Assembly: GCA_949361645.1 (NCBI GenBank) | Contig: OX442436.1 | Location: forward strand, 4,154,032-4,218,031 | Source: Spongilla lacustris | Lineage: Eukaryota; Porifera; Demospongiae; Spongillida; Spongillidae | DNA length: 64,000 nt | Direction of reading: 5' to 3' | Shown: piece after piece, positions 19,823 through 32,723 of the stretch | Position numbering within the stretch: the first letter of the stretch is position 1 | Layout: every line of letters begins with the position of its first letter | Position numbers and translations under genes: made by a program | The notes under the pieces: generated by a model | The model's database searches: none | What the model saw: only the letters and a program-made list of their open reading frames with translations | What the model was told of the DNA's origin: nothing

Positions 19823-20822
19823 TAGGGTGTGTAACCGGTTATCGGGTTATTCGGATATTCGCAAAAACCTATCCGTCGAATAGTAATTTAGCACTACTCG
19901 GAAAAATCGATTATTGGATTTGTTCTATTTGAAATAACCGGTTTGTGAATCTCCATTCGGAGGTACTTAGGTATTCGTCGTCCGCATCGACAATTCCGAA
20001 TACCTTTTTATGACGATATCCGGATACGCATTACATGTACGATAATAATTATTTAATTCTAATTTGAAACGTAACGTTAATTAACGTCACTGTTGTTACT
20101 ATCTATGTATAGATTAGTACGGGCAGTAATTCGAACTAGCCAACAGATCTCCCTCTTCACGAGTCATGACGACGGACAGCTCCAGCTATAAATCAAAGTC
20201 AGTTCACTTAGTGCATTTCGAACGAGCTGATTTCTTGCATCAATCTCCCTGAGCTGATATTACCGCGATCGCATTTAGGCCTACTTAGTTACTAAACTCG
20301 CGATGATAAAATGGAGGATGCATGGCTGGTGGTGCGTAAACTTCATCTGTGGTTCTAGTCTTTTGGCATCGGGTACAATTTAATTTTGTAGGTAGACCTC
20401 AGCGTGGAGGTCAGGACACGCCCATCTAGGTATGTGGTTAGGCCAAGCGATTTAGGCCTATGTAGGTATAGCTGTGGTTGTGTGCTGAGTGCATCTGGTG
20501 TGATGTGGGTAGCTGTGGATGCATGCTGTATGATCTGGTGTAATGTGGGTAGTTGTAGGAGGGTGTCTGGGTAGCTATGGTTGTGGAGGGCACTGGTGTG
20601 ATGGGGGTAAGTGTGTTTGTGTGCTGAGGGCATCTGGTGTTATGGTTTAGCTGTAGGAGGGTATCTGGTGTGATGTGTACATTTAGGTGGCTCAGTGAGC
20701 AGAAAACCTTAATAACCTAGGTATTCGGCTGGCAAATTGTCAAAACCTATTCGGATCGATTAGTGTCTTAAACGTATTCGGAAAAATCGATTTTCATTAT
20801 TCAGGGGAGGCTACACACCCTA
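19823..20822. mobile_element. hAT-like non-autonomous element, 1000 bp
   Basis: The ends are an 11-bp inverted repeat, TAGGGTGTGTA at 19823 and TACACACCCTA ending at 20822, typical of hAT-type termini. Subterminal (T)ATTCGG motifs are repeated near both ends (for example 19850-19990 and 20720-20780), as expected for transposase binding sites. There is no transposase frame inside. A clean 8-bp target duplication could not be identified. Confidence 0.6.
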
Positions 20823-20884
20823 GACTTTGCTCTCATGCATGCAACGTGTAAGTAGGAACCCGCCGGGGGGAAAAAAGGAGTGAA

Positions 20885-21187
20885 ACAAGATATAAAAATT
20901 TAATTAAAATAAAATTGGTGGTGTAGGATTTGTAGACAGCAATTGAGTAAAAAGTAAGGAAACAAGGAATTACGGATATTATGCCTTCGTTAATTTATAA
21001 ATATTACATACCTACATTTAGCACAGAATTTCAGGCAGGTAGATTTGCTAAATAATGTAGGTATGTAATATTTATAAATTAACGAAGGCATAATGTCCGT
21101 AATTCCTTGTTTCCTTACTTTTTACTCAATTGCTGTCTACAAATCCTACATCACCAATTTTATTTTAATTAAATTTTTATATCTTGT
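20885..21187. mobile_element. palindromic MITE, about 300 bp
   Basis: Arms of about 137 bp, starting ACAAGATATA at 20885 and ending TATATCTTGT at 21187, are reverse complements with only a few mismatches. They flank a loop of about 25 bases. There is no coding content. Confidence 0.8.
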
Positions 21188-21464
21188 ATATGTACGTAAG
21201 CTTGATATAGTCTGACGTACCAGAAGCCTTTTTAAAGCCACCATCTAAGCTCAGCCATTGATTTTCTTACAAAAGGGTGCTGGTATATGTCAGACTTATA
21301 ATGTTGGCAGCACAGTTTGATCAGCCTGCATGCATGCCCGACTCCGAATTGGGATCACGGGAAGGAAAGATTCTCAGCGTTGCCAAAAGTCCGCGAACGT
21401 GACATATTGTCTCTTAGTAGTACAAAAATCTAAACTATATACATACAAGTCACTAAAATGAAGC

Positions 21465-21690
21465 CCATCGAGCCAGGAGGGCTCGGGCATTTTGCCTCAT
21501 CAAAACAGTGCCGAGGCGACAATAAACATGTGTATTGCATTTAGCATTTCAGTATTGGATGAGTGGGAGTGGATGGCCAAACGCCTAGCAATTCTTGAGA
21601 ATGTTTCTTTTGCAGTGATTCTCCAGCCTCCATATGCCTCCACTACGAGAGGGACACATAACCAACCTCTTTCCAGACAACCCAAAGCAT
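21465..21690 (-). pseudogene. retroelement fragment (reverse-transcriptase protein, C-terminal region)
   Basis: The minus-strand frame reads ERGWLCVPLVVEAYGGW...TFSRIARRLAI. After a frameshift it continues as YCRLGTVLMRQNARALLARW. Together these match the GW.CVPL.VE.YG.W...LA..LA...LYGRL...RANARALLARW pattern also seen at 6451-6756. The frameshift and lack of upstream domains make it a dead fragment. Confidence 0.5.
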
Positions 21691-22189
21691 TGTTTTCTAA
21701 TTTCTATTGTAATTATTCCTCCGGACATGATGTACATGTAGTTCCTGCTTTTGCAGTCTAGTCTAACCGTAGCTGTGACCAGTGGGCTTTCCAGCCATTG
21801 GATTTTTAACGGGGCAATGTAATTTGAGAAATTGTGCTTGATAGTCACGCGCTTAACATGAATGTCGAACTAGACTAGCTACGATAGCGTTTAATACTCT
21901 AGCTCTAGAGCTTTGAACGGCTGGTTGTAGAAAGCTTCGTTCAGAAGGGTCAGGATGTGTTCGTCAGTCTTCCTACTGGTTAGGCATTGGAAGAGGTTGA
22001 TGCACTCACTAAGAAGGGAGCAACGGCAGAGTGACTGTTTATATATAAGCCCCGAAATGCTTCTTATCGAACCCCAGTCAGATTGGTATTTGATGAAGCT
22101 CGTTGTATCCCCCTTAGTCTCGTACCCAGACCCAGATTCCCACAGCTGCGGATGGATTACATCACCGCTACGTGAAAGCACTTTGCCCC

Positions 22190-22211
22190 CAAAATCCTGA
22201 ATCCGCCCCTG
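22190..22211. mobile_element. hAT-like transposon terminus (solo end)
   Basis: AAAATCCTGAATCCGCCCCTG ends this block. Its reverse complement CAGGGGCGGATTCAGGATTT is a typical hAT-type end. The element would extend leftward into 21700-22190, but no matching left end was found. Confidence 0.4.
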
Positions 22212-22470
22212 CGTTCACTTGTTACTAAGGTATGACATCACCACAATGGAACCCGCAAGCGCGTGACACGGGTATGCGTGAATTTAATTAACGACCGCCC
22301 ACTGGCCGCGAAAAGCATCTCAGTGGTCCTGGGAACGAGACTACATGTGCATGTAGGTCAATTGTCCCACTAGTAATGAATATCTCTTTGACCTCATCAA
22401 ATATTATATTCATCACTGTAGTTTGCTTCTATTACACAATCTAGGGACTCGTGCAGCGTGCACGGCTGTA

Positions 22471-22478
22471 TATTTATA
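22471..22478 (+). promoter_or_regulatory. TATA-like box of ABCG copy 2
   Basis: TATTTATA lies 38 bases upstream of the ATG at 22509. If used, the 5' leader would be very short, so the true promoter may be elsewhere. Confidence 0.25.
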
Positions 22479-22508
22479 GGTAGTTGCAGCTGGCCTGGCT
22501 CGAGGACA

Positions 22509-25500
22509 ATGACAACGGTATTAAAAGGATACGGCAGCCTATTAGACGGCGGGGCCGCGGTTCAGCCTAGTCGAGCGCAGCAGGACGCGTGCCTGTCGTT
22601 TCACAACGTTAGTTACGTTGTTGAGAAGAAGCTAATTAGGAAGAAAAGAAAAATCGTCCTGAATGATGTGAGGTAAGATTCTGCTCAGCAGGACAGCATG
22701 CAGTATGCCATGCTGACGTTGGGCTTGCGTTTAGCGGAGTCCTTCCTGCCGGACTGAATGCACTGATGGGTCCCACTGGAAGCGGAAAGACCACGTGAGT
22801 AGTTGGTATATAGGTGTTGTACATTTGTATGTATAGTGTCAGTGAGCAGTGCTCATGTCAGTATTTAGTAGTAGTAGTTGACGCCACTTGACGGTAGACC
22901 CATCTCCTAATTTTTAATTAACATCACAATATATCTATGAAAAGATGGCCTTAGACACATTATGTGTAGCCTAAAAAGTTTTGTTTCAACTGTCATGTAT
23001 ACTGTATACATGGGCAATGATACAATAAGCATGGGCAAGTAGCATGCAATCAGCAGCAATGAAATTACTACCTTTTTGAGTACAAGTTTTGACATAACAG
23101 TTTGCATTATAGTTTACTACCAACGCCCAGTCAGGAATATGAGTACTAGAAAGCACATGCATTAGTATGCTAATTATTATTATCTTCTAAATATTTTAAT
23201 GACCATAAATTTGATCTACATGTATTTTGTTTATTTGAGTGCAAGCATCAATTTCATGTCATTTGGTGGTACGTTTCAAAGACACTTTTTTGTACATATA
23301 TGTGCCATAATTACAATTGACAGTGATTTGTCCAGCAGTTGCAGTCTCCTTGTTTCCTTGTGTCATTGCCACTGTAACAGCATAAGTTTGTGATGCGGCT
23401 ATGATATTCAAATATATCTGCATTTTAGTAACCCAGTAATGAAATTTCAGTAGTATCTTCATTAACAGAAGTGTCATATTCTGTAGTCTTCTGGATATTC
23501 TTGCGGGCCGAAGGTCCTGGAGAGCCATTCAGGGAGCTGTGCTTGTGAATGGAGTCCAACAGCCTCCAAACTTCAGGCTGGTCTCAGGATATGTTGTACA
23601 GGTGAGAAACAAGCATACGGGACATTTTCCAGCAAACTGATCCACCTTCTGGCTTTTAAATTTTATCACATGAAAAATCCTATCACTGTGTAAAAAGGTT
23701 TGTTATACACTAGTGTATAACATCAATTAGTGGTGTATAACACTGCGTATTGAGACGTTATACACACGTATACGCAATAACGTCTATATACACACTGTTA
23801 TACAGTAGTGTATAACAACACCTTTTTCATAATGAAACAGTCGTAAGGGTACAACATTTTTAAAATTTTCAGATATTGTACACTTGATCTCACATAATCT
23901 CTTTATGTGAAAATCAGTTTAGGAGCTCTAATTATTTTCCATGCTGTGAGTTCAAAGATCGCTAACCCAACGGGTTAGAATTCCACATACGGGTGTTGAA
24001 AATGCATCAATAGGGGAGTGCTTTACTTACTGATTTGTTCTGTTCATTAAAAAAATTTATGTCATCTGGTACAGAGATACAGCTGTGCAAAGTGCCATTT
24101 TCGAGCTTGATTTGTACCAATGATTTGGGCAAATTGCGTCCCACTCAATGTATGGGGAGGCTGTGATTATATCATTGGAGCGAATCAAGTGGGAAAATGT
24201 GCATATAATTTGTTCAACTGTATCTCTGTAACAGATGACATACAAATTAACCATCTGTACAAATCAATAGCTACAAGGCTTCTCTATGTGTGTCCCAAAT
24301 TTGACGTGTTTTCAACACTCGTCCATGTACGTGAAGAAATGGGGAATTCTAACCCGTTGGGTTAGTAATCTTTGCACTCATGGCATGGAAAATAATTAGA
24401 GTGCCAAAATTGATTTCCACATAGAGAGATGATGAGAGAACAAGTGAACAAAATGTGAAAGTAAAAGGTTGTACCGTTACGAAGATATGCTGTTTGTTCT
24501 AACATTGAATATTTATACTGATAAAATTTTAAAAGCCAGAAGGTGAATTTTGCTGGACATTGTCCCATATCTATAGAATGTCATTTACCTCCATTGGACT
24601 TATTATGTATTCACCTAGGATGATGTTGTTATGGGCACATTAACTGTGAGAGAGAATCTGACCTTTTCTGCATCCCTACGTCTCCCATCAAACATGACTT
24701 ACAAGGAGAGAAGGCAGAGAGTGGAGAACGTCATAGAGGAACTTGGACTGACAGCCTGTGCTGATACAAAGGTATGCAGGTGCCGCATGGATATTGCCTT
24801 ATCTTAAAGATGGGCTATCTATCATAAGTGTATGCACATAGAGTTTTAAATTGCATGTATAATCCACTAGAACCGAAATACATACATGTTGGTACATTTA
24901 CAATATGCAAAGATGATGAAAGCACTATTTATGGGCCTACTACAATCAGGAAGTAGGGCAATAAAATTGTCTGTATTGTGTTTTGTTTAACGTAGAATTT
25001 TTCTCCAGATTGGCAATGAGTTCTTTCGTGGGGTCTCTGGTGGTGAGAGGAAGCGTACCAACATTGGTATGGAGCTGATCATTGAGCCCCAGGTCCTGTT
25101 CCTTGATGAGCCCACCACTGGGCTGGATGCCAGAACAGCTGTCTCTGTTGTTCAACTGCTGAAAAAGTAAAGCATATGCAAAGACAGTTAGTGTGAGAGA
25201 GAGAATGTGCATGTGTGTACTTGTTCTGACCAAAGCATCGTAACCAAACTAACAATTTACTATGTTGAATCCATTCTGCATCATTTTCAGTTTCCTCTCA
25301 GCCTTAGTAGGTCTAACAACCGTATAGTGGTGATGTCCATCCACCAACCACGCTATTCCATCTACAAGCTGTTTGACACAATCACACTGCTTTCCCAAGG
25401 CAGTATGGTGTACCATGGTCCTGCTGAGGATAAGGCTGTGCAGTACTTTACTAGAGCTGGTAAGCAGGCTAACAGTATGTGGGAGTGTGCTTGGGTGTGT

Positions 25501-28500
25501 GTGTGTCAGTGTTTCAGTTTATGTGCATGTGTGTGTATATGTGTATATGTATGTAAACATATGCTGGCATTTGCATTCACCTGAATGAGGACATCATATA
25601 GATCTACACACAAGAAGTTGAATGTGAGTTGGATACATGTACATGTGTGAGGTACACACTGCATGCATTCTGGGTTCACTTAAATTTTGCAAGTGCAACT
25701 ATGTCAGGTGTACATACACATGTACAGTGTACCTACATGTAGTTGATATGATGTTGTGGGTTTTGTTAGCATGTGAACTTTTATGTACTTGGGTGTGTGT
25801 ATAACTTGTTCCCCACCATTTTAGGGTTTCACTGTGACCAGCATGAGAATGCTGCTGACTTCTTCCTTGATGTCATTATACAGTGTGAGCATACCGGAGG
25901 GACAGCAGCAACAGCAGTGGCAACCTTTGGTATGGGGACCTGTGCAAAATGTTTGTACATGTACCTGTATGGCAGCTGAAGTCATGTGTTGGGGTATGCA
26001 GGAGATGAGGAGAAGAAAGAGGCGGACAACAGTGTTGATTTGGTGGCCTTGTACCAGGGGTCAGAGGAGAGAAGGGTTGCTGTGGAGGAGCTGGGTGGTA
26101 TCATGAGACGCTCACGGGAGAAACAGGGAAATGTTGGTCCTATACCTTCCTTTGCTACTACCTTCTTATGGCAGGTAAAAATTGTTGGGACAAATCATTG
26201 AAGTTAGTAACCCTAAACACATTTTTGTAAACCTTCTTTACCATTTCTCACTGGTAATGTTTTTTATTTATATTTTATTGTGTCGTTTAACTTCTAATCT
26301 CCAGAAGTCCTACACGTAGGCTGCAAGTTAAAATTCATTTTAGCAAACCCATATGAACAGAGAACAATCCAAAAACTCTTTGTACTGTAGAAATGTGTAC
26401 CAATACAGAAAATACCGGTACTTCCTTGCATATATCAAATACAGTCAATACTGTATTGCCAAAAGTTGTATTTTTGGTAAATGATGAAGCAACTTCAAGT
26501 ACAGAAAAGTAATGTTAGAAAGATCAGAATGACGTAACAGAAGGGGGTAGTAAGACAGATCAATAAATTACATTATAGATTTGGAATCTGCTGGCTTGAA
26601 AAGCATATCAATTTGTCAGCCGCATGTTTTGGAATAGCGAAGTCAATGAACAAAATCTTGTAAACATACAGTGTATTATGGCAAAACCTATCATAGAATG
26701 CATAAAGTAGCACACACATCAAGAGTCATAAAAAATTCAAAACAATTACACTTTTTCTGTGGCAATTAAATGATGCATTTTTAATAACCGCATCCATTTT
26801 TTTTGCATTGTGTAACCAAGAGTGTGATTTTAAAAATAGGTTGACTTTGGTAAATGTAGCAATGATAGACACATCAGACAACAGTAGAGAAATTGATGCC
26901 TCCGTTTCTATTTATAAATATTGGCCCTACATGTAGGACTTGGCCCTGGAGATTAAAGGATTTGATAGTGACTGTGTTGCTATACATGCCTTCTAAATGA
27001 AACGTTTGATCAACCTTTTGCTATGCAGTGTATGGAATCATATACTAAGAGCTAGAGATTTGGTAAAAGTATATATTTAACCCTTTCCCGGTGGTTGATT
27101 GACACAAAAAGGTGCATAAATTATTAGCCTGTTCCCAGCGAATGACACCAAAAGCTGCACATGAATACGGCGTAACAAACAACTTTGAAGTACCCTTTAC
27201 CTAAGTCATTTGACTCTGATTTTGGTAATACAGATAGACAACAGACACAGTTGTATGTGTTAGTAGAAACTGTATGACAACATGCTCAATATTTCGAATT
27301 TATGCAGGTTGAAAAGTGTGCCTATTTCAATAGCAGGTGTGCCATATGAAACAATGGCATGGTTCATAATGCTTTTGTATTTTCATAGCTACTCGTGGTG
27401 TCTACACGATCTTGTGTCAATCTGTTAAGGAATCCAACAACATCAGTATTTCAGGTATGTTTCCCCAGAATTACTTGTACATTTAGGATTTATATAGCTA
27501 TGTATGCATGCAGAAAATGTTCAGTATTACAATGCACTTTCCCAGTTATGAGTTGCTTTATCTTTATTTGTGTTATAGACATTTTGTTGTGTGTGGTGTG
27601 TGTGTGTGGGGGGGGGGGGGGGGGTAATGAACACGGAATAATGTTAGATAGATGAGCTATCATTTGCGTGATTATTTACATGTACTACAAACACGTGAAC
27701 ATTCACACAGATTATATCCATGATAATCTTTGCACTCCTTGTTGGGATCATCTACTATCGCTTGGATAAAAGTGAACTTGGATTCCAAAACAGGTATGCT
27801 TATTTTCCTCACTGTAAGTCATTAATACTACCCTTTTGTTTCACAGGCTTGGAGCTTTCTTTTTCATTATCACAAGCAATTCATTCGGGAATTTATCAGC
27901 GGTGGACCTATTTATTAGGCAGAGGAAGATATTCTTGTAAGTCATTGCACATTATATCAGAATCTTTATTACATCCTATTTTAAGAGATATGCATTTTGT
28001 GTGTGTTGTAACATGTAATATATCTAGATTTGCACAGTATACATAACTGTGTTCACCAATCTGAAACTTTTTCAGGGCAAAATGCTGCACTTGAACATTA
28101 GTCAGTGGTGAAATAAACTAAGCTAGTATTGAAACATATACCTTGCTAAATTTTAAATACAATTGTACACTTTTCAATTAGGTCCGTACAGCTTGGTTGT
28201 CAATACTGCATATGTTAATTGAACTCCCTTGAGGGGTTGGATGGATGCATAGGTTTTTGAAATGCATATACAATAAATCTATGCTCAGCCTACTACCTAG
28301 TCACAATGTACACATACAAGAACGTAAGGAGATCCATGTACCCTCCCTCTAAGGTAAGTGGCAATAAATCGACAAGTTCTAATAGCAATATTGAGGATAA
28401 ACAATAAACCTATCTTTGGCAGCAGTGAAAAAGGTGTCATTTCCTTGGGAGTACTTGAAACATTGCTGACAGCAGTTGATTGTGGGCCTGAATTCATAGG

Positions 28501-30458
28501 ATAACCAGCAAAAGCATCTTTACTAGGTGGGGCAGGGTGATCCCAGCATTGGTGCATGGTGGTCCCAATATTGGTGGTGTGGAACTTGAACGGCATGTGC
28601 CCTACTCTGTCCAGTGATAGGCAAAGAAGGCATAACACCTGAGAATAAATTAAAAGGAACTACAGTGCAGTTGTGTCCCCTTTTAATCAATTAACAGCAC
28701 AATCATTAAATAGAATTATCCATGAGTACATGTAGGGTACATTGTAGGAGGCACAAACACATAGTTCTGAATAAGCTGCATGTTTAGGGGAAAAAGTTGC
28801 TGGTTTAGCAAGTATTTCACATGGCAAAACTTCAATTTGTCATTTTGCACAGGCTTTGAGAATAAGTTTCTATGTGACTGCTGAACAGAAGCTCTACACT
28901 GATTGTAAACCGGAGAGTTTAAAACAATGTTACTATACATGTGCTAAACTTGGTTGGATCCCATTTGCCATTGAAACATATGGCACCTGGGGTTGTGAGG
29001 CAGTGAAATGCCTAGGCTGGTTGTAAACCTAGTACATGACTTGTACGGTCATCTCAATATTTGCCCAATCCATTCAGTTGCATTTGTCATCCTTGGCAAA
29101 ATATACTTTGTTAAGTGATTACGCTTGTTTGGCATTCTATTTTGCATTAAAACTGCATTAGTATTATGAGTGCGCCTGTTGTTTTTTTTAAAATGAAATG
29201 AATTAAACAAAACAAAGTAATGATAAAAAATGAAAACCATTGTATTACACAATAATTGCACTATTTTATTTTATTTTTACAGGCATGAGAATGCAAGTGG
29301 CTACTATCGTGTCTCGTCTTTCTTCCTAGCCAAAGTTTTTACGGACTTGATACCCGCAAGAATAGTGCCTCTTCTTTTTTACTGTGGTATAACGTACTTT
29401 ATGGTTGGTAAGGACCTGTGTTCTGGTATTTGATTCAAATTCACTGCACTACTTTCACTTCATTTATATTGAAGGCTTGAACGAAGATGTGAAAAAGTTC
29501 TTTATTTTTTTGCTCACTGTGAACTTAGCTTCCATCACATCAGCATCAATAGCCTTTGCTGTCAGTGCTGGAACAGGAGTGACTGCTGTTGCTAATCTGT
29601 TCATAGCAATGATCTTTGTCCTGTCAATGGTATGTACATGTACATGCTTAAATAGAAGTGAAACGTTATTACAGACTTGTGCACCCTCACAGTTGTTTGG
29701 GGGATTTTTGATCGCTTTGGAATCCTTGCCAAATTGGCTACATTGGTTGAAATATGCCAGTTTTTTTCGCTATGCAACTGAGGTGAGTATTATGACTTAG
29801 TGCGTTATCTATGTTGTCACTACCAGTGTCATTGTCACCAGTTTCAATTTGGGTGAGTTGGCACTAAATGATTAAAATAACTATATCCTAAAACTGGTTG
29901 CAAAAATTTAATAATACTGGGTCGCCTTATTCAGTATGCATACATCTGTAACTTGTGATTAACATCACTTCAGTACACATTTGTCTGCATTGTTGTTCTA
30001 AGATTTCTCTGGTCACTGTTGCTGAGCGAGCACCAAGTGCATAAACACAGCAATTGTACACATACGTGTATGACATGATGATTTGAATAAACCTGATGAA
30101 ATGCCTGTGCATTGAATTTGTATCTCTAGTGCTTTTACATCAGTTACACATGAATATACAGGCACTATCAATTAACGAAATGGCAGGGGAATCATTTGGC
30201 AATTGTACTCAAATATTGAATATCACAGAGTAAGCTGCATACATAAATCTTGTGGATGAATTTAGCAATATCTCTAAATTTCTTCCTAGAGCTGCAAGTG
30301 GTTGCATCAATATTAATGGTACACAACAACTTGAGAAGGTTGGCTTTGAGGTTTCAACTACTTGGCTGTGGTATGATCAGATTGCTCTGGGCAGCATGTC
30401 TGTCATCCTGCTTATTACTTCATATTTAATGCTGAGACTTGTAACAAGGCAGAAATGA
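22509..30458 (+). CDS. ABCG2-like half-transporter, copy 2 (16 exons, 643 aa)
   Basis: Tandem paralog of ABCG copy 1, with the same role expected. Exons: 22509-22672, 22735-22794, 23487-23601, 24619-24771, 25009-25166, 25302-25459, 25825-25929, 26002-26174, 27389-27454, 27711-27793, 27847-27936, 29283-29407, 29475-29629, 29693-29782, 30162-30229, 30290-30458. All introns are GT-AG, and their positions and phases equal those of copy 1. Walker A GPTGSGKT is at 67-74, signature VSGGERKR at about 173-180, Walker B VLFLDEP at about 193-199 and the switch His at 231. Extracellular-loop sites N579, N585 and N597 precede the last membrane segment. An in-frame ATG at 22458 would add 17 residues, but the 22509 start aligns with copy 1 (Y-G-S-L near residue 9). 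Exon 7 is 12 bases longer than in copy 1. Confidence 0.93.
23619..24566. mobile_element. foldback element (ATATGGGACA family) in intron 3 of ABCG copy 2
   Basis: Two arms pair across a centre near 24163. For example, CTAACCCAACGGGTTAGAA at 23962 pairs with TTCTAACCCGTTGGGTTAG ending at 24365, and CCTTCTGGCTTTTAAA near 23646 pairs with its complement near 24528. The left arm also contains a TA-rich palindromic patch (23702-23825; perfect 20-mer at 23702-23721). Its central part matches the foldback at 57437-58168 inside giant element B. It is non-coding. Confidence 0.7.
26293..26956. mobile_element. TTAA-type MITE, copy ii
   Basis: Ends (C)TAATCTCC and GGAGATTAA with subterminal CCTACACGTAGG and CCTACATGTAGG palindromes. 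The interior aligns with 45691-46368 in direct orientation and with 10962-11769 in reverse. It lies in intron 8 of ABCG copy 2. Confidence 0.6.
27608..27624. repeat. poly-G tract (17 nt)
   Basis: A short G run after a GT-rich stretch in intron 9 of ABCG copy 2. Confidence 0.95.
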
Positions 30459-30780
30459 TATCTTTCTGTGGTAGAGTACAGATGTATCAGAATAATCTCT
30501 GCGTGTATAGTCTTATATCAAAGAAGGCTAGTGTGATTTCAAATGTATATTATTCAGTGTGAATATTTAGTTTTTTATGTCGTTTCTTCATGCTGTACAT
30601 GTACATATGAATTTGTATCTTATTGAAGTGCCAAAAATGGATTTACTGTGAATCGAACTGCTACATCATCATCAGTTTCTGAGACTGCAGGACAGACCTT
30701 GCTGTCCCACACACCCTAGCCAAGGGGTAGTTACTTCCTCCCACAACAAAATTCCACCACACCATTGCCTATGCAAAGTA

Positions 30781-30786
30781 AATAAA
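30781..30786 (+). terminator. polyadenylation signal AATAAA of ABCG copy 2
   Basis: AATAAA lies about 320 bases after the stop codon of ABCG copy 2, followed by T- and GT-containing sequence. It is a plausible 3' end. Confidence 0.4.
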
Positions 30787-31037
30787 GATATACATGTGTA
30801 AGCATTGAATTAACTACCACGCAATCAGTCCTTTCTTTGTGACCATCTTTTCTTCCCTTGCCGGATTAGAAAACAAGTTTCAAAATGCATTGTACATGTC
30901 GACAGTGTTTCTAAAATAAAAGATATGTGATACAGTCTGCCGCAATTCAAACCACAATGGTTTAATTTATAAATAGGTGATACATCATGTGAACGGTAGT
31001 TCTCCGCTGCAGGTCCTGAAGATCTTTCTGGGAACTC

Positions 31038-31043
31038 GTATCT
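31038..31043. other. target-site duplication GTATCT (left of giant element A)
   Basis: GTATCT immediately precedes the left terminus TATGGGG at 31044. The same six bases immediately follow the right terminus at 47129-47134. Confidence 0.8.
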
Positions 31044-31468
31044 TATGGGGAGTGATCACTGCCATAATTCGACACGCGCTCGCTTTTCGTATTCGGGTCG
31101 CGCCATCTCGTATTCGGGTCGCGCCGTTTCGTATTCGGGTCGTGCCATCTCGTATTCGGGTCGTGCCGTCTCGTATTTGGGTGGTGCCATTTCGTATTTG
31201 GGTGGTGCCATCTCGTTACAGCTCCGTAACAGTACATTGGGTAAGAACGTTCTGTTACAGCTCCGTTACAGACATGATACCTCTTAGCCGTTTATTTGTG
31301 ATTGCATAATACCATTGCCATCGTTCCGTACCAGGGTTTGGATCCAGGGAATTTGTTTTCCTTAATTGTATATAATCAGCCATGCTTATGAGCGCCGGCT
31401 GTACGCTCAGCTTCCTCTTCTCTCCGTGCATTCGACAGTACGTAAGAACGGTACGTTCTGACCATAGT
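31044..31468. repeat. left terminal inverted repeat of element A
   Basis: The segment from TATGGGGAGTGATCACTG to GGTACGTTCTGACCATAG matches, in reverse complement, about 46700-47128. Subterminal bases 31085-31210 are six 21-bp units of the form T(C/T)TCGTATT(C/T)GGGT(C/G)G(C/T)GCC(A/G). A second repeated motif, GTTACAGCTCCGT, follows. Frames read through the 21-bp array are repeat artefacts. Confidence 0.85.
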
Positions 31469-32723
31469 ACATACTGACACATGCGTAGGGTACTGTCGTT
31501 AAGCTCATGCACCAATGAGAACCCGAGAGTGACGTGTCCTTTGGACCTCTGCTCACTTTGCATCGATCTTCTAATTTAACAATAAGACCGGTACCATGCA
31601 GATCATGTATATAACCAGACACACCCCACCTACAATAATACTAGGCCTAGTACTCTCGTGTTCTAGTATACTTCTCTGTTATACCCGGTGAATGCCTGAC
31701 GACGACACAGATGTGTTTGTGTGACAGTACATATGTTAGGGGTTTGTGAACACTTAAGTGACTTAACATTTTTGTGTGTCATTAAAAAATTTTTAGTTGC
31801 ATGTATATGCAAGCAACTGCAAAATGAGTTCCATCACAGCAATACGTCTGATGGCATCTAACCATTTTCCTGGAGCTAGCCAGCAATCCTCTATACAGAC
31901 GTCTGATGGTAGGTGGGGAGTATGAGGGAGAGAAATTAGCAGAGGGAGTGGTTGAGAGATGTAGGGAGGGGTCAAGAATGGTAGAGAGGGAGGGAAGGGA
32001 CCACAAGAGGGAGGGGTCATGAGGGGGAGGGATGAAAACAGGACAATAATAAAATTTGGATTTTTAATTTTCATGTATGTACATGACTGGATGTCTGTTC
32101 CAAACTGGAAGGTGGTACTATTAGCTGCCTGGAGTCATCTTGATGAAGTCATCAACACCACAGCTGCCACAGTCATATTAAGTAATGTTCTGGCGCACAC
32201 TGCTGTACTTGAGGCGCAGGGGGATGGAGAGAGTTCAGCCTGCTAGCATGGAGGGAGGAAGAACATTTTGACTAGGACGTCACACCCATCCTTACATGTT
32301 CATGTGTACACAACTGTGCAGTAACATATGTACATGTAACTGCATGCACAATAACATGTGGTGTTAACTGAGTTACACATATTTGTATACAAACACCTTG
32401 ATTGCATCCTTAGCAGAGCTCTCATTAGATTTATGATGGCACTTGCCTGGTAAAATGCAGTGATATATAAATATTATACACACATGCAAAAGTGGCACTT
32501 TTGAAATAGAATATCTTTAAAAGTACCATTTCTCTTTCTTGCCTTTCTTAAAAAACTTAGAGTTTTGCCAGGTCGTCCAAGTTTCCAATATTGCAATCTG
32601 TATTGTTTAGGAAACTTGGTGGACATCAAAATAAATTATTGGGATCCTACATGTAATGCCACAATTTAGTAGAATGTCCAAATGTTTTATATAATTATAA
32701 TGTAGATATCATTGATATTCAGC

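Noticed and set aside
22458..22508. Upstream in-frame ATG as the start of ABCG copy 2
   Set aside because: The extra 17 residues have no counterpart in ABCG copy 1, and the ATG at 22509 aligns with the copy 1 start region. It also lies upstream of the TATA-like box.
28297..28638. 113-residue minus-strand frame in intron 11 of ABCG copy 2
   Set aside because: No recognisable motif, splice context or second copy to support it. It is probably chance or decayed repeat sequence.
31043..31309. RIRVVPS- and YSGRA-repeat frames at the giant-element ends (also 46885-47402)
   Set aside because: They arise from the 21-bp subterminal repeats in several frames at once.
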